Below are positions 25,437 through 34,785 of a stretch of DNA of 64,000 nucleotides, piece by piece. The stretch lies in NCBI RefSeq assembly GCF_002250655.1, contig NZ_NOZR01000006.1, positions 1 through 64,000 on the forward strand, read 5' to 3'. The position numbers and the translations under genes are program-made. The first letter of the stretch is position 1, and every line of letters starts with the position of its first letter. The notes beneath the pieces are model-generated. The model ran no database searches, had not been told where the DNA came from, and saw only the letters and a program-made list of their open reading frames with translations. The stretch comes from Mycolicibacterium sphagni. GTDB taxonomy: Bacteria > Actinomycetota > Actinomycetes > Mycobacteriales > Mycobacteriaceae.

Positions 25437-25597
25437 AAATACTTTCGTTATCATTTCGTGCCCTGGTCTGAGGCCTTCGCCACGGCGCGTCGCGCTTGAC
25501 AGGCGACATCTTGCGCGTCCACTGGCCCGCTCGACCGGCCCCAGCAACCTGGCGCGCCTGCCCACACGTCGATCCCGTTGGCTCTACGCTGCTGAGA

Positions 25598-26263
25598 ATG
25601 GCCACTAACGAGGACCAATCAGGCCAACCAGAGGCCAGTCGCGCCGACCGGATCCTCGCCCACGCCGAGGGCTCGATCTCTGAGGACGCCATTGTTGCGG
25701 CCGCCCGGGAGCGAGCCGTCGATGCCGGCGCCGGAGCGGTGACACCAGCGGTCGGAGCGCTGCTCAGCGTGCTGGCGCGGCTCTCCGGCGGCAAAGCTGT
25801 CGTCGAGGTCGGTACCGGCGCGGGCGTCAGCGGGCTGTGGCTGCTGTCGGGCATGCGTGACGACGGTGTCCTGACCACCATCGACATCGAGCCCGAGCAT
25901 CAACGCATCGCCAAACAGGCTTTCAACGAGGCCGGGATCGGACCGTCGCGCACCCGGTTGATCGCCGGTCGCGCCCAGGACGTGCTCACCCGGCTCGCCG
26001 ACGAGTCCTACGACCTGGTGTTCCTGGACACCGCACCGGCCGATTTATCCGATTTCGTGGTCGGGGGCGTGCGGCTGCTGCGCCCAGGCGGTGTGATCGT
26101 CATGCACCGCGCGGCCCTGGGTGGCCGGGCAGGGGATCCGGCGGCCAACGATGCCGAGGTGACGGCGGTGCGGGAGGCGGCACGCCTGATCGCCGAGGAC
26201 GAGCGGTTGACCCCGGTGCTGATACCGCTGGGCGACGGGATTCTGGTCGCCGCCCGCGACTAG
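25598..26263 (+). CDS. O-methyltransferase (Rv1220c-like)
   Basis: A 221-residue class I methyltransferase of the O-MT (catechol-like) family: [18 protein letters not shown] (motif I), the acidic [16 protein letters not shown] strand, and [11 protein letters not shown] with the catalytic/metal Asp. It ends [17 protein letters not shown] 25598 gives the expected length; the frame is open upstream to 25496 without family similarity. It is divergent from sigE, as Rv1220c is. Substrate is unknown. Confidence 0.87.
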   Translation: MATNEDQSGQPEASRADRILAHAEGSISEDAIVAAARERAVDAGAGAVTPAVGALLSVLARLSGGKAVVEVGTGAGVSGLWLLSGMRDDGVLTTIDIEPEHQRIAKQAFNEAGIGPSRTRLIAGRAQDVLTRLADESYDLVFLDTAPADLSDFVVGGVRLLRPGGVIVMHRAALGGRAGDPAANDAEVTAVREAARLIAEDERLTPVLIPLGDGILVAARD

Positions 26264-26276
26264 TTCTACGGACAGT

Positions 26277-27194
26277 TCAGCCGGCACACGCGGCGTCGCC
26301 GTGATGGACGGTTCTCGGTGAACTCATGATGATCTCGGCCAGCCGTGCCGTCGCGCGACTGATGTCCTTCGACGGCCGTGAGGCCAGGTACACCCGCCAG
26401 AGCACCGGCGTCGACAGCTCGATGCGGCGCAATTCGGGCGTTCGCCGGCACTCGCTGTCGGGCATGATGGCGCTGCCGACGCCGCGCCGAATCAGTTCGG
26501 CGATCTCCGGGAAGCTCATGGTGAGCTCGTGCTGGGTCGGCACCTCCAACCCGACCCCGTGGAACGCATCGTCGACGACGCTACGAAGGCCGAAGCCGGG
26601 TGGGAAGCCCACCAGGGCCTCGTGCGCCAGATCGGCGATCTCGACGGTCCTTCGCCCCGCCAGCGGATGGTCGGGCCGGCACACGAAGCTCAGTGGGTCC
26701 TCGAAAAGCAGATTCATCTCGAGCTGCGGAGGGAAGCGCTGGGGTGCCGAGATCAACGCCAGGTCGAGCGAGCCCTCGACCAAGGCCGGCAGGTACGCCC
26801 AAGACCCGCTCTGCGAGAGGTGAGACCGCAGCCGCACCCGGGGGTTCTCCGCGGCGAACTCGCCCAGCGCCGCGACGTGGTCCAGCGGGCCCCACGAAAC
26901 CAGCAGCCCGAAGTCGACGGTGCCGGAGATGCTCGCGCCCAACACGAGCACAGATTCCTTGGCGACGTGGGCAGCACGGAGGACCTCGGCGGCCCGGTCG
27001 CGGAATTCCTCGCCCGCGACCGTGAGCCTGATGCGCTGACGACTCCGATCAAACAATTGCACGCCGAGTTCATGCTCAAGTTTGCTGATACTCGTCGACA
27101 GTGCAGATTGCACAACGTTCGCTCGTTCGGCCGCGCGAGAGAAACTCATCTCACCAGCGACAACCATGAAGTATTCCAACTGGCGAAGTTCCAC
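26277..27194 (-). CDS. LysR-family transcriptional regulator
   Basis: A 305-residue LysR regulator: N-terminal winged helix-turn-helix (residues ~3-60; MSFSRAAERANVVQSALSTS), then a periplasmic-binding-protein-like effector domain from ~90 (GTVDFGLLVSW, DLALISAPQRFPPQL, VGFPPGFGLRSVV). It starts at GTG 27194. It is convergent with the methyltransferase and divergent from a small membrane protein, which is the obvious candidate target. Effector is unknown. The gene's 5' end and upstream region are AT-richer than the surroundings, and the pair has no counterpart I recall between Rv1220c and Rv1219c, suggesting acquisition. Confidence 0.88.
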   Translation of the reverse strand: MELRQLEYFMVVAGEMSFSRAAERANVVQSALSTSISKLEHELGVQLFDRSRQRIRLTVAGEEFRDRAAEVLRAAHVAKESVLVLGASISGTVDFGLLVSWGPLDHVAALGEFAAENPRVRLRSHLSQSGSWAYLPALVEGSLDLALISAPQRFPPQLEMNLLFEDPLSFVCRPDHPLAGRRTVEIADLAHEALVGFPPGFGLRSVVDDAFHGVGLEVPTQHELTMSFPEIAELIRRGVGSAIMPDSECRRTPELRRIELSTPVLWRVYLASRPSKDISRATARLAEIIMSSPRTVHHGDAACAG

Positions 27195-27489
27195 GCGAGA
27201 AACTTATCAGAAGAAACTCTCAGCTGCTGAACGTTTGCTGTGTGCACGGCTAATGGAATTCCAGCAAACTTTTTATCGCGTAGCTTCTCGGCTACTCGAA
27301 TAAGCGGTTTCCAAACCCGAGATGTCATCGCAATTGGGAATGACCGTTATCGAAAATTATCATTGGACTTGTCATATCCTCCCTGATTACATGATCGATA
27401 CCACCCCAAAGGTGGTGTGTGGCAATGGCATTACGGACAGGTTCGAACTGTCCGCAGGCGGCTGCTTAGTGTCACCGAAGGGAGGGCAC
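27195..27489. other. AT-richer divergent intergenic region with two hairpins
   Basis: This 295-base stretch between the LysR gene and the small membrane protein is visibly poorer in GC than the rest of the window. I see no gene in it. It holds two stem-loops near the plus-strand start, listed separately, and probably both divergent promoters. Confidence 0.5.
27400..27454 (+). promoter_or_regulatory. Two tandem stem-loops in the leader of the small membrane protein
   Basis: Hairpin 1 is ACCACC / GGTGGT (27400-27405, 27411-27416) with loop CCAAA. Hairpin 2 is CGGACAG / CTGTCCG (27434-27440, 27448-27454) with loop GTTCGAA, itself a near palindrome. They end 36 bases before the ATG at 27490. They could be an RNA leader or, for the second, a protein operator (for example for the divergent LysR). 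I could not match a known riboswitch. Confidence 0.4.
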
Positions 27490-27918
27490 ATGGATCCGCG
27501 ACTCAGCCTCGTGATGATGGCGGTATTGGTTGCGCCCTTCATCCTGTTCGGAATTGGAGCCGTCGTTCTTGACCTCTCGCAAAGCCGCCGCGATCGCGGT
27601 GACAGTGTCATCGCAAGCTGGGGCGAACTGCGTATCACCAAGAGCTTTCTCTTCGTGGGCTACCACGCCAGCGACCGGAGAATTCCGCTGGCCGGCGTGA
27701 CGGTCAGCGTCACTGAGACGGGCTCGCCCGAAGCAGGCCCCGGTGCCCATCGGATCCATGTGATCGTCGCGACCGACAGCGGTGAATCCATCCACCGCAG
27801 CCAGCCGTACTCCCCCGGCTTACTCACCGCCGCCCGCACGTTCGAGATCTTGGCGAACCGCGTCGGCGTCCCGGCCAAGCCCGCCGTCGAAGCGCCGGCG
27901 CTGCGCTGGGCCGCCTGA
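27490..27918 (+). CDS. Small membrane-anchored hypothetical protein
   Basis: A 142-residue protein from ATG 27490, with GGAGGGCAC directly upstream. One N-terminal transmembrane helix (VMMAVLVAPFILFGIGAVVL, residues ~8-27) is followed by a soluble domain of predicted beta strands (SWGELRITKSFLFVGYHASD, RIPLAGVTVSVTE, HRIHVIVATD). The strand pattern could suggest a PH-like or small beta-barrel fold, but I do not recognise the family. It is divergent from the LysR gene and upstream of the TetR-ABC cluster. Confidence 0.6.
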   Translation: MDPRLSLVMMAVLVAPFILFGIGAVVLDLSQSRRDRGDSVIASWGELRITKSFLFVGYHASDRRIPLAGVTVSVTETGSPEAGPGAHRIHVIVATDSGESIHRSQPYSPGLLTAARTFEILANRVGVPAKPAVEAPALRWAA

Positions 27919-27956
27919 TCCACTTCCGCCCGCATGGCTCGACCGAGGGTGAGTCC

Positions 27957-27993
27957 TTGACCATTGGTTGAACGCATGTTTAGCATGCTAAAC
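27957..27993 (+). promoter_or_regulatory. Predicted promoter giving a leaderless TetR transcript
   Basis: TTGACC at 27957-27962 and TAGCAT at 27981-27986 are separated by 18 bases. A start about seven bases after the -10 would fall on or next to the ATG at 27994. No ribosome binding site precedes any of the three in-frame ATGs, consistent with leaderless translation, which is common in mycobacteria. Confidence 0.45.
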
Positions 27994-28001
27994 ATGCGTT
28001 C
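27970..28001. promoter_or_regulatory. Perfect 32-bp palindromic operator over the TetR start
   Basis: The left half GAACGCATGTTTAGCA (27970-27985) is followed by its exact reverse complement to 28001. It covers the predicted -10 and three in-frame ATG codons of the TetR gene. Perfect dyads of this kind at a TetR gene are typical autoregulatory operators. Confidence 0.75.
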
Positions 28002-28665
28002 AGCCGATCTCACGACAGCGGCGAGAATCCGCGACGCCGCCATCGAGCTGTTCGGCGCACGCGGATTCGACGTCGGGGTACGCGCGATCGCCCAGGCCGC
28101 TGGGGTCAGTCCCGGCCTGGTCATCCACCATTTCGGCTCCAAGGACGGATTGCGCAAAGCCTGTGACGACTACGTCGCCGAAGAGGTGCGCAGCGACAAG
28201 GCGGACGCCATCCGCTCCACCGACCCCGCGACCTGGCTGGCGGCCGCAGCCGAAATCGAGTCGTACGCGCCGATGATGGCGTACCTGGTGCGTAGCATGC
28301 AGACCGGCGGTGAACTCGCCAAGCATCTGTGGCGCACCATGTTCGCAGGAGTCGAAAGCTACCTCGACGACGGGGTCCAGGCCGGCACGGTCAAACCGAG
28401 CCGCGACCCGGCCGCCCGAGCCCGATACCTCGGAATGGCTGGTGGCGGCGCATTCCTGCTCTACCTCCAGCTGCACGACGACCCATCCGACCTGCGAGCC
28501 GTGCTGCGCGACTACCGCACCGAAATGATGATGCCGGCTCTGGAGCTCTACACCGAAGGCGTGCTTACCGATTCGACGATGTTGGACGGCATCGCAGCCC
28601 ATGGCGGATTCACCACCGACACCGAAGGAGAGCCCGATGACAGCCGTACCGACAGCACGAACTGA
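27994..28665 (+). CDS. TetR-family repressor of the adjacent ABC exporter (Rv1219c-like)
   Basis: About 223 residues from ATG 27994 (in-frame ATGs at 27976 and 27985 are alternatives; none has a ribosome site). The N-terminal helix-turn-helix spans residues ~7-50: [20 protein letters not shown] and [22 protein letters not shown]. The C-terminal ligand domain includes [18 protein letters not shown]. It overlaps the ABC ATPase gene by 29 bases. In M. tuberculosis, Rv1219c represses Rv1218c-Rv1217c, a multidrug efflux pump; the gene order is the same. Autoregulation through the palindrome over its start is likely. Confidence 0.88.
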   Translation: MRSADLTTAARIRDAAIELFGARGFDVGVRAIAQAAGVSPGLVIHHFGSKDGLRKACDDYVAEEVRSDKADAIRSTDPATWLAAAAEIESYAPMMAYLVRSMQTGGELAKHLWRTMFAGVESYLDDGVQAGTVKPSRDPAARARYLGMAGGGAFLLYLQLHDDPSDLRAVLRDYRTEMMMPALELYTEGVLTDSTMLDGIAAHGGFTTDTEGEPDDSRTDSTN

Positions 28666-29554
28666 TACCGCCGCGGTCGAAATCCACGGACTGGTCAAGA
28701 CTTTCGGCCACACTCGAGCCCTCGACGGCATGGATCTGCGTGTGAAGGCGGGCTCGGTCACCGGATTTCTGGGCCCCAACGGTGCGGGTAAGTCCACGAC
28801 GATCCGGGTCCTGCTCGGACTGCTGCGCGCCGACGGCGGGACCATCCGGCTGCTCGGCGGTGACCCTTGGCGCGACGCGGTGCCACTGCATCGGCGCATC
28901 GCCTACGTCCCCGGCGACGTGACACTGTGGCCGAATCTGACCGGCGGGCAGGTCATCGACTTCCTCTGCGGCCTGCGCGGCGGAGCCGACCCACGCAGGC
29001 GGGACTGGCTCATCGAACGTTTCGAGCTGGACCCACACAAAAAGACCCGCACCTACTCCAAGGGCAATCGCCAGAAGGTCGCGCTGGTCGCCGCGTTCGC
29101 CACGAACGCCGCCCTCTACATACTCGACGAGCCCACCTCGGGTCTGGATCCGCTGATGGAGAACGTCTTTCAAGAATGCGTGCGGGAGGTTACGCGGCGC
29201 GGCGCGGCGGTCTTGATGTCCAGCCATGTCCTGGATGAGGTCGAAAAGATCTGTGACACAGTCACAATCATCCGCGCCGGGCGTACGGTGCAATCCGGGT
29301 CACTGGCTCAGCTGCGGCACTTGATGCGGACCACCGTGACAGCGCGCACCCGGCGCGACCCCAGCGTTGTGAGCCGTTGGCCGGGCGTGCATGACGTCGA
29401 CATTCGTGACGGACAGCTCCGGTTCAGCGTCGGCCGCGACATGCTGGACCCCACGATGGTGCACCTGACCCAGTTGGGACTCGCGGACCTGACGGTCACG
29501 CCGGCCTCACTGGAGGACCTCTTCCTGCGCGAATACCAGTCGCCCGCACGATGA
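28637..29554 (+). CDS. ABC exporter ATP-binding protein (Rv1218c-like)
   Basis: A 305-residue ATPase of the DrrA/tetronasin type: Walker [10 protein letters not shown], Walker [14 protein letters not shown], switch in [14 protein letters not shown], and a C-terminal extension ending [12 protein letters not shown]. The signature region is YSKGNRQKV rather than classical LSGGQ, a known variant in this family. GAAGGAG precedes ATG 28637. It overlaps the permease start by four bases (ATGA). With the permease it should form a drug or antibiotic efflux pump. Confidence 0.9.
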   Translation: MTAVPTARTDTAAVEIHGLVKTFGHTRALDGMDLRVKAGSVTGFLGPNGAGKSTTIRVLLGLLRADGGTIRLLGGDPWRDAVPLHRRIAYVPGDVTLWPNLTGGQVIDFLCGLRGGADPRRRDWLIERFELDPHKKTRTYSKGNRQKVALVAAFATNAALYILDEPTSGLDPLMENVFQECVREVTRRGAAVLMSSHVLDEVEKICDTVTIIRAGRTVQSGSLAQLRHLMRTTVTARTRRDPSVVSRWPGVHDVDIRDGQLRFSVGRDMLDPTMVHLTQLGLADLTVTPASLEDLFLREYQSPAR

Positions 29555-31140
29555 TCGCCACCGCACCGCCCAACTCACCGCTGACGGGTACTGCCGCATT
29601 GGTTCGATTCGCGCTGCGCCGCGACCGGATCCGGTTGTCGGTGTGGATTTCTGTGCTGACCCTGATGATGGTTTACGCCCCCAACGCGATCAAGCTCGCC
29701 TATCCCGGCGAGGCGCAACGCCAGGCACGCGTGAACCTGCTCAAGACACCCGCCGGAATCATGCTCGGCGGGCCCATGTTCGGAGGCAACGAAACCGACC
29801 TCGGGGTGATGATGGCCAACGAGCTGACCCTGACGCTGATCGTCGCCGCCTCGATCATGACAATTCAGACCGTCGTTCGGCATACCCGCGCCGAAGAGGA
29901 AAGCGGTGCGGCCGAATTGGTGTTGTCCTCGGTCGTCGGCGGGCACGCCCGCACCGGCGCGGCGCTGATCGTCATCCTTCTGGTGAACACCGTGCTGGCG
30001 GTGACGATGACAATTGCCATGGCCGCCACCGGTTTTGCCGTAGTCGACACCGCGGCAATGTGTCTGGGCGTGACGGCTGTTGCCACCGTGTTCGGCGCGC
30101 TGGCGGCCGTGAGTGCACAACTGTGGCGTCAAGCCAGAACCGCCACCGGCGCATCACTGGCCGCGCTGGCGGCCGCGGTGCTGGTGCGCGGCGCGGGCGA
30201 CGTCATCGACAATTCCGGCAGCACGCTGAGCTGGTTCTCACCTATCGCCTGGGCTCAGCAGATGCGCCCGTTCGTGGCGTTGCGCTGGTGGCCGCTGGGG
30301 CCGCTGGCAGCGTTGATTGTCGTACTCGTCGCGACCACCGTCGCGCTGGAGAGCCGGCGCCAGTACGACGACGGTGTGCTGGCCTCTTCAGGTGAGCACG
30401 CTCGCGCCCGGCCGGTGGGCGGGGTCTTCGGACTGCATCTGACCATCCAGCGGGGCCTGACCGCGGGCTGGGCGATCGGGCTGCTCATTGCCGGAGCTGC
30501 TTTCGGCTCGATGACGAAATCCTTGCTGGATGCCGCGAGCGGCAACGAGCTTCTGGCGCGGGTACTTTCGGCGCACGGCACCGACGGTGTGTACACCACG
30601 ATGACGCAGTTCCTGGCCGCGGCGACGACGGCGTACGTGGTCGCGGTGGTGGTGCGCCTGCACCGGGACGAGGAGTCCGGGATCGGCGAAGCTGTGCTGG
30701 CGGGGTCGGTCTCGCGCTGGACCTGGCTGCTCTCGGCGATCGGTGCGGCGATGACGGGGGCGGCAGTGCTACTGGCCTGCGCGGGCCTGGGCAACGGCCT
30801 CGGCGCAGGTCTGACACTCGGTGAACCGCAGACCGTCGTGCGACTGACTCTGGCCGCGTTGGCATTCCTACCCGCGATGGCCGTCGTCGCCAGTATCGCC
30901 GCGCTCGGCGTGGCCCTGCAACACCCCGGCATCGGCTGGCTGGCAGTGATATTCGTGGTCGTCGCACTGTATCTGGGTGCATTATTGCGATTGCCGCGCT
31001 GGCTCATCGAAGCATCGCCGGTCGGCCGAACCACCGCTCCGTCGTCGATTCCTGTTGTGGCGCTGGGCGTGATGGCAATAGTGGCTACCGCCGTCACTAT
31101 GGCTGCCGGCTTCAGCTATCGCCATCGCGACGTCGTCTAG
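29551..31140 (+). CDS. ABC exporter permease (Rv1217c-like, tetronasin exporter type)
   Basis: A 529-residue membrane protein with two related halves of about six helices each, from [19 protein letters not shown] to the end at [14 protein letters not shown]. The charged loop [20 protein letters not shown] in the first half has its counterpart [19 protein letters not shown] in the second, so the halves arose by duplication. It is the membrane channel for the preceding ATPase, and its start overlaps that gene (ATGA). Confidence 0.9.
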   Translation: MIATAPPNSPLTGTAALVRFALRRDRIRLSVWISVLTLMMVYAPNAIKLAYPGEAQRQARVNLLKTPAGIMLGGPMFGGNETDLGVMMANELTLTLIVAASIMTIQTVVRHTRAEEESGAAELVLSSVVGGHARTGAALIVILLVNTVLAVTMTIAMAATGFAVVDTAAMCLGVTAVATVFGALAAVSAQLWRQARTATGASLAALAAAVLVRGAGDVIDNSGSTLSWFSPIAWAQQMRPFVALRWWPLGPLAALIVVLVATTVALESRRQYDDGVLASSGEHARARPVGGVFGLHLTIQRGLTAGWAIGLLIAGAAFGSMTKSLLDAASGNELLARVLSAHGTDGVYTTMTQFLAAATTAYVVAVVVRLHRDEESGIGEAVLAGSVSRWTWLLSAIGAAMTGAAVLLACAGLGNGLGAGLTLGEPQTVVRLTLAALAFLPAMAVVASIAALGVALQHPGIGWLAVIFVVVALYLGALLRLPRWLIEASPVGRTTAPSSIPVVALGVMAIVATAVTMAAGFSYRHRDVV

Positions 31141-31268
31141 GCGATACTCATGAGCATCTCATCCCGCATGGTGATCTCATCGCTCCCCGGCATCGCGGTG
31201 TTCGCCGTACAGCTGTTCGTACCGGCAGTAACCGTAAATGGTCCCGCTGATCTGGTGAGGAGGCCCGC

Positions 31269-31871
31269 ATGGAGCTGATGACGGGCTTCGGCCTGGCCAC
31301 CGCCGCCGGCCTCAACGCCTACATTCCGCTACTGGCTCTTGCACTGCTCGGCCGGTTCACCGATCTGATCACCCTGCCTCACGGGTGGTCATGGCTGGAA
31401 AGCGGCTGGGTGATCACGATTGTCGCGATCCTGCTGGTGGTGGAGATCGTCGCCGACAAGATTCCGGCGCTGGATTCGGTCAACGACGCGGTCCAGACCT
31501 TCGTCCGTCCCACCGCCGGCGGCATCGTGTTCGGCTCGGGCACGGCCGCACAGACCGCCGCGGTCACCGACCCCAGTGAGTTCGCCCGGACCGGTCAATG
31601 GGTTCCGGTCGCGATCGGTGTCGTCACCGCATTGGTTGTTCACGTGACGAAGACGACGGTCCGTCCCGCGGCCAACGTTGCGAGCGCCGGGGTCGCGGCA
31701 CCGGTGCTGAGCACGATCGAGGACATCACCAGCGTCGCGCTGGTATTCATCGCGATCCTGGTTCCGGTGCTGGTGCTCGTGGTGATGATCGCCCTGGCGT
31801 TGGCCGCTGCCGCACTCTGGCGGCGCCGACGCCGTCGCAAGGCGGGGCAGCGAAACCCGAGGACGGGTTAG
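31269..31871 (+). CDS. DUF4126 membrane protein
   Basis: A 200-residue protein with several hydrophobic helices: [20 protein letters not shown] at the N-terminus, [20 protein letters not shown], and a strongly hydrophobic [20 protein letters not shown] before a basic tail ([12 protein letters not shown]). ATG 31269 has GAGGAGG seven bases upstream. The family has no known function. It overlaps the 3' end of the convergent glgC by four bases. Confidence 0.75.
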   Translation: MELMTGFGLATAAGLNAYIPLLALALLGRFTDLITLPHGWSWLESGWVITIVAILLVVEIVADKIPALDSVNDAVQTFVRPTAGGIVFGSGTAAQTAAVTDPSEFARTGQWVPVAIGVVTALVVHVTKTTVRPAANVASAGVAAPVLSTIEDITSVALVFIAILVPVLVLVVMIALALAAAALWRRRRRRKAGQRNPRTG

Positions 31872-33082
31872 ATCCAGACGCCCTTGCCGACGGCCACCAC
31901 ACCGCCGGAACTGATCGCGAACCGTTCGCGGTCCTTCTCCAGATCGACACCGACCATTTCACCGGGGCCGACGACAACGTTCTTGTCCAGGATCGCGTGC
32001 CGGACCACCGCGCCGCGACCGACCCGCACGCCGGGCATCAGGACGCTGCCCTCCACGATCGCGCCGTCCTCGATCACGACATTGCTCGACAGCACCGAAT
32101 TGCGTACCGACGCAGCGGAGATGATGCTGCCCGCACCGACGACCGACTCCTGCGCCGAGCCACCGTTGACAAATTTGGCCGGCGCCAGGTTCTCCGACTC
32201 CCCCCGGATCGGCCATCGCTTGTTGTAGAGGTTGAACACCGGATGGACCGACACCAGATCCATGTGCGCGTCGTAGAACGCATCCAGCGTGCCGACATCA
32301 CGCCAGTAGCCGTGATCACGTTCGGTGGCGCCGGGCACCTCGTTGTTACTGAAGTCATAGACCGCGGCCATGCCGTCAGAGACCAGACGCGGGATGATGT
32401 CGCCGCCCATATCGTGATCAGAGTTGTCGTCGTCGGCGTCGGCGCGGATGGCATCGATGAGCACCTTGGTGGTGAAGATGTAATTGCCCATCGACACGAA
32501 GGTTTGCGCCGGATCGTCCGGCGTGCCCGGCGGATCGGCCGGCTTCTCGATGAATTCGCGGATGCGGCCGGACTCGTCGGCGTCGATGCAGCCGAACGCG
32601 TGCGCTTCGGCGCGTGGCACGCGGATGCCGGCCACCGTGGCGCCCGCCCCGCTCTCGATGTGGAACTTGACCATCTGCTCGGGGTCCATCCGGTACACGT
32701 GGTCGGCGCCGAAAACCACGATGTAGTCAGGATCCTCGTCGTAGATGAGGTTCAGCGACTGGTAGATCGCATCGGCCGAACCGGTGTACCAGCGCGGCCC
32801 AAGGCGCTGCTGGGCGGGAACCGGCGTGATGTATTCGCCGGCCAGACCGCTCAGCCGCCAGTTCTGCGAGATGTGCCGGTCGAGGGAATGCGACTTGTAC
32901 TGGGTGAGCACGCAGATCCGCAAGTAGCGGGCGTTGACCAGATTCGACAACACGAAATCGATCAGCCGGTAAGCGCCACCGAAGGGAACCGCAGGCTTGG
33001 CCCGGTCCGCGGTCAGCGGATACAGCCGCTTGCCCTCTCCGCCGGCCAGGACAATGCCCAGCACGTGTGGCAACTCCCTCAT
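31868..33082 (-). CDS. glgC: Glucose-1-phosphate adenylyltransferase GlgC
   Basis: A 404-residue ADP-glucose pyrophosphorylase: N-terminal nucleotidyltransferase domain with [29 protein letters not shown] and [10 protein letters not shown], and a C-terminal left-handed beta helix. It makes ADP-glucose for alpha-glucan and maltose-1-phosphate synthesis. It is divergent from glgM by 150 bases, as Rv1213 and Rv1212c are. Confidence 0.96.
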   Translation of the reverse strand: MRELPHVLGIVLAGGEGKRLYPLTADRAKPAVPFGGAYRLIDFVLSNLVNARYLRICVLTQYKSHSLDRHISQNWRLSGLAGEYITPVPAQQRLGPRWYTGSADAIYQSLNLIYDEDPDYIVVFGADHVYRMDPEQMVKFHIESGAGATVAGIRVPRAEAHAFGCIDADESGRIREFIEKPADPPGTPDDPAQTFVSMGNYIFTTKVLIDAIRADADDDNSDHDMGGDIIPRLVSDGMAAVYDFSNNEVPGATERDHGYWRDVGTLDAFYDAHMDLVSVHPVFNLYNKRWPIRGESENLAPAKFVNGGSAQESVVGAGSIISAASVRNSVLSSNVVIEDGAIVEGSVLMPGVRVGRGAVVRHAILDKNVVVGPGEMVGVDLEKDRERFAISSGGVVAVGKGVWI

Positions 33083-33232
33083 GCTGCAAACCTAATGGCA
33101 CGCGCTACAGACGGCTAGGCCATCGCGACTATTGCAGGTCGCTGTGTCGCGGCAGCAACGACTTTGGCGCTGCGCGCATCACGTTGACCCACAAGGCTGC
33201 GCCGCCGGGCCGGTGCTACTACCGTCGGCGCT

Positions 33233-34396
33233 ATGCGGGTGGCGATGATGACTCGGGAGTATCCACCCGAGGTTTACGGCGGGGCGGGCGTACACGTGAC
33301 GGAACTCGTGGCACAGCTGCGACGCCTCTGCGAGGTCGATGTGCATTGCATGGGGGCACCGCGCGCGGGGGCCTTCGTCCACCAACCCGACCCGGCGCTC
33401 AAAGGTGCCAACCCGGCGCTGTCGACGCTGTCGGCGGATCTGGTGATGGCCAACGCGGCCGCAGAGGCGACGGTGGTGCATTCCCACACCTGGTACACCG
33501 GGATGGCCGGGCACCTCGCCGCGCTGCTGTACGGCGTCCCGCATGTGCTGACCGCCCACTCCTTGGAGCCGCTGCGGCCGTGGAAGGCCGAACAGCTCGG
33601 CGGCGGCTATCGCGTGTCGCTGTGGGTGGAGCGCACAGCGATCGAAGCTGCTGACGCGGTGATCGCAGTCAGCTCCGGGATGCGCGAGGACGTGCTGTCG
33701 GTGTATCCGGCGCTGGACCCCAACCGCGTTCACGTGGTCAAGAACGGCATCGACACCAGCGTCTGGTACCCGGCTCCCCCGGAGCGGGGCGAGTCGGTAC
33801 TCGCCGAGCTCGGCGTCGACCCGTCACGGCCCATGGTGGCGTTCGTCGGCCGGATCACCCGCCAGAAGGGTGTGCCGCATCTGATCGCCGCGGCGCATCG
33901 CTTCGACCCCGACGTTCAGTTGGTGCTGTGCGCCGGCGCGCCGGACACTCCCGAGATCGCCGCAGAAGTCAGCTCGGCCGTGCAGGAACTGGCCAGTGCG
34001 CGCAGCGGGGTGTTCTGGGTGCAGGAATTCCTGCCGATCGCCAAGATTCGCGAAATCCTCTCGGCGGCAGCGGCTTTCATCTGCCCATCGGTGTACGAGC
34101 CGCTGGGGATCGTGAACCTGGAGGCGATGGCCTGCGGTACCGCGGTGGTGGCCTCCGACGTCGGTGGCATACCCGAGGTGGTCGACAACGGGGTCACGGG
34201 AACCCTGGTGCACTACGAGTCGGCCGACCCGGTGGGCTTCGAGACCAGGCTGGCAGAGGCCGTCAACGCGCTGGTGGGCGATCCGGACACGGCCCGTCGC
34301 TTCGGGGCGGCCGGGCGGCAACGCTGTATCGACGAGTTCTCCTGGGCACACATCGCCGAGCAGACGTTGGAGATTTACCGCAAAGTGTCGGAGTAG
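33233..34396 (+). CDS. glgM: GT4 glycosyltransferase GlgM (maltose-1-phosphate/alpha-glucan synthase)
   Basis: A 387-residue GT-B enzyme: N-terminal MREYPPEVYGGAGVHVTELV (GGAGVH acceptor loop), HSHTWYTG, a GRITRQKGVPHLI strand, and the EPLGIVNLEAMACGTAVVAS E-x7-E region. In M. tuberculosis Rv1212c was named glgA but is known to make maltose 1-phosphate from ADP-glucose and glucose 1-phosphate, feeding GlgE. Pairing with glgC fits. A strong terminator follows. Confidence 0.93.
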   Translation: MRVAMMTREYPPEVYGGAGVHVTELVAQLRRLCEVDVHCMGAPRAGAFVHQPDPALKGANPALSTLSADLVMANAAAEATVVHSHTWYTGMAGHLAALLYGVPHVLTAHSLEPLRPWKAEQLGGGYRVSLWVERTAIEAADAVIAVSSGMREDVLSVYPALDPNRVHVVKNGIDTSVWYPAPPERGESVLAELGVDPSRPMVAFVGRITRQKGVPHLIAAAHRFDPDVQLVLCAGAPDTPEIAAEVSSAVQELASARSGVFWVQEFLPIAKIREILSAAAAFICPSVYEPLGIVNLEAMACGTAVVASDVGGIPEVVDNGVTGTLVHYESADPVGFETRLAEAVNALVGDPDTARRFGAAGRQRCIDEFSWAHIAEQTLEIYRKVSE

Positions 34397-34410
34397 GCCG
34401 ACCGGCAGAC

Positions 34411-34440
34411 CGAAACCCCGCGGGCCTACGCGGGGTTTCG
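34411..34440. terminator. Bidirectional intrinsic terminator
   Basis: A perfect 12-bp stem CGAAACCCCGCG / CGCGGGGTTTCG with a six-base loop (34423-34428) lies between the convergent glgM and DUF3117 genes. Confidence 0.85.
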
Positions 34441-34452
34441 AAGGTGGATCAG

Positions 34453-34620
34453 TTAGCTGGTGACGTTCTTGAGTTCGTCGCCCAAGGCGGAGGCCTCGTC
34501 GGGCGTCAACTCGACAACCAGTCGCCCACCGCCTTCCAGCGGTACTCGCATCACGATGCCGCGCCCCTCCTTGGTTGCTTCCAGCGGACCGTCACCAGTC
34601 CGGGGCTTCATCGCCGCCAT
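34453..34620 (-). CDS. Small DUF3117 protein (Rv1211-like)
   Basis: A 55-residue protein. ATG 34620 has GGAGGG eight bases upstream; the upstream open frame is the leader. The sequence MAAMKPRTGDGPLEATKEGR begins the conserved actinobacterial DUF3117 family, ending DEASALGDELKNV. It is very highly conserved in mycobacteria but of unknown function. A predicted -10 (TAGAAT) and a 13-bp hairpin lie in its leader, suggesting it is transcribed on its own. Confidence 0.88.
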   Translation of the reverse strand: MAAMKPRTGDGPLEATKEGRGIVMRVPLEGGGRLVVELTPDEASALGDELKNVTS

Positions 34621-34668
34621 CGAGTGCTCCCTCCAGATTCGAGCCGGCCCGACTTCGCGGACCCGATA

Positions 34669-34703
34669 CAGTGCCGGGCACATGGCTAGTGCGTCCGGCA
34701 CTG
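34669..34703 (-). promoter_or_regulatory. Strong stem-loop in the leader of the DUF3117 gene
   Basis: On the minus strand CAGTGCCGG pairs with CCGGCACTG, and inner GCAC pairs with GTGC, with a 2-base bulge and a 7-base loop. It lies between the predicted promoter and the DUF3117 ATG, 49 bases before it. No U-run follows, so a terminator is less likely than a leader structure. Confidence 0.5.
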
Positions 34704-34718
34704 AACTGCTTGTTTTCG

Positions 34719-34724
34719 ATTCTA
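34719..34724 (-). promoter_or_regulatory. Predicted -10 element for the DUF3117 gene
   Basis: TAGAAT on the minus strand is in an AT-rich patch between tagA and the DUF3117 gene. It would give a transcript with a leader of about 90 bases. I could not assign a -35. Confidence 0.35.
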
Positions 34725-34785
34725 TTGTTCCTTATTGGCGGGCATAGGTGTGAAAGGCCCGATTAGGCGGATTTGATTTGCGCGT

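Noticed and set aside
27434-27454. tRNA T-arm remnant (GGTTCGAAC)
   Set aside because: The loop register does not fit a T-arm and no acceptor or anticodon stems flank it; it is better described as a simple hairpin.
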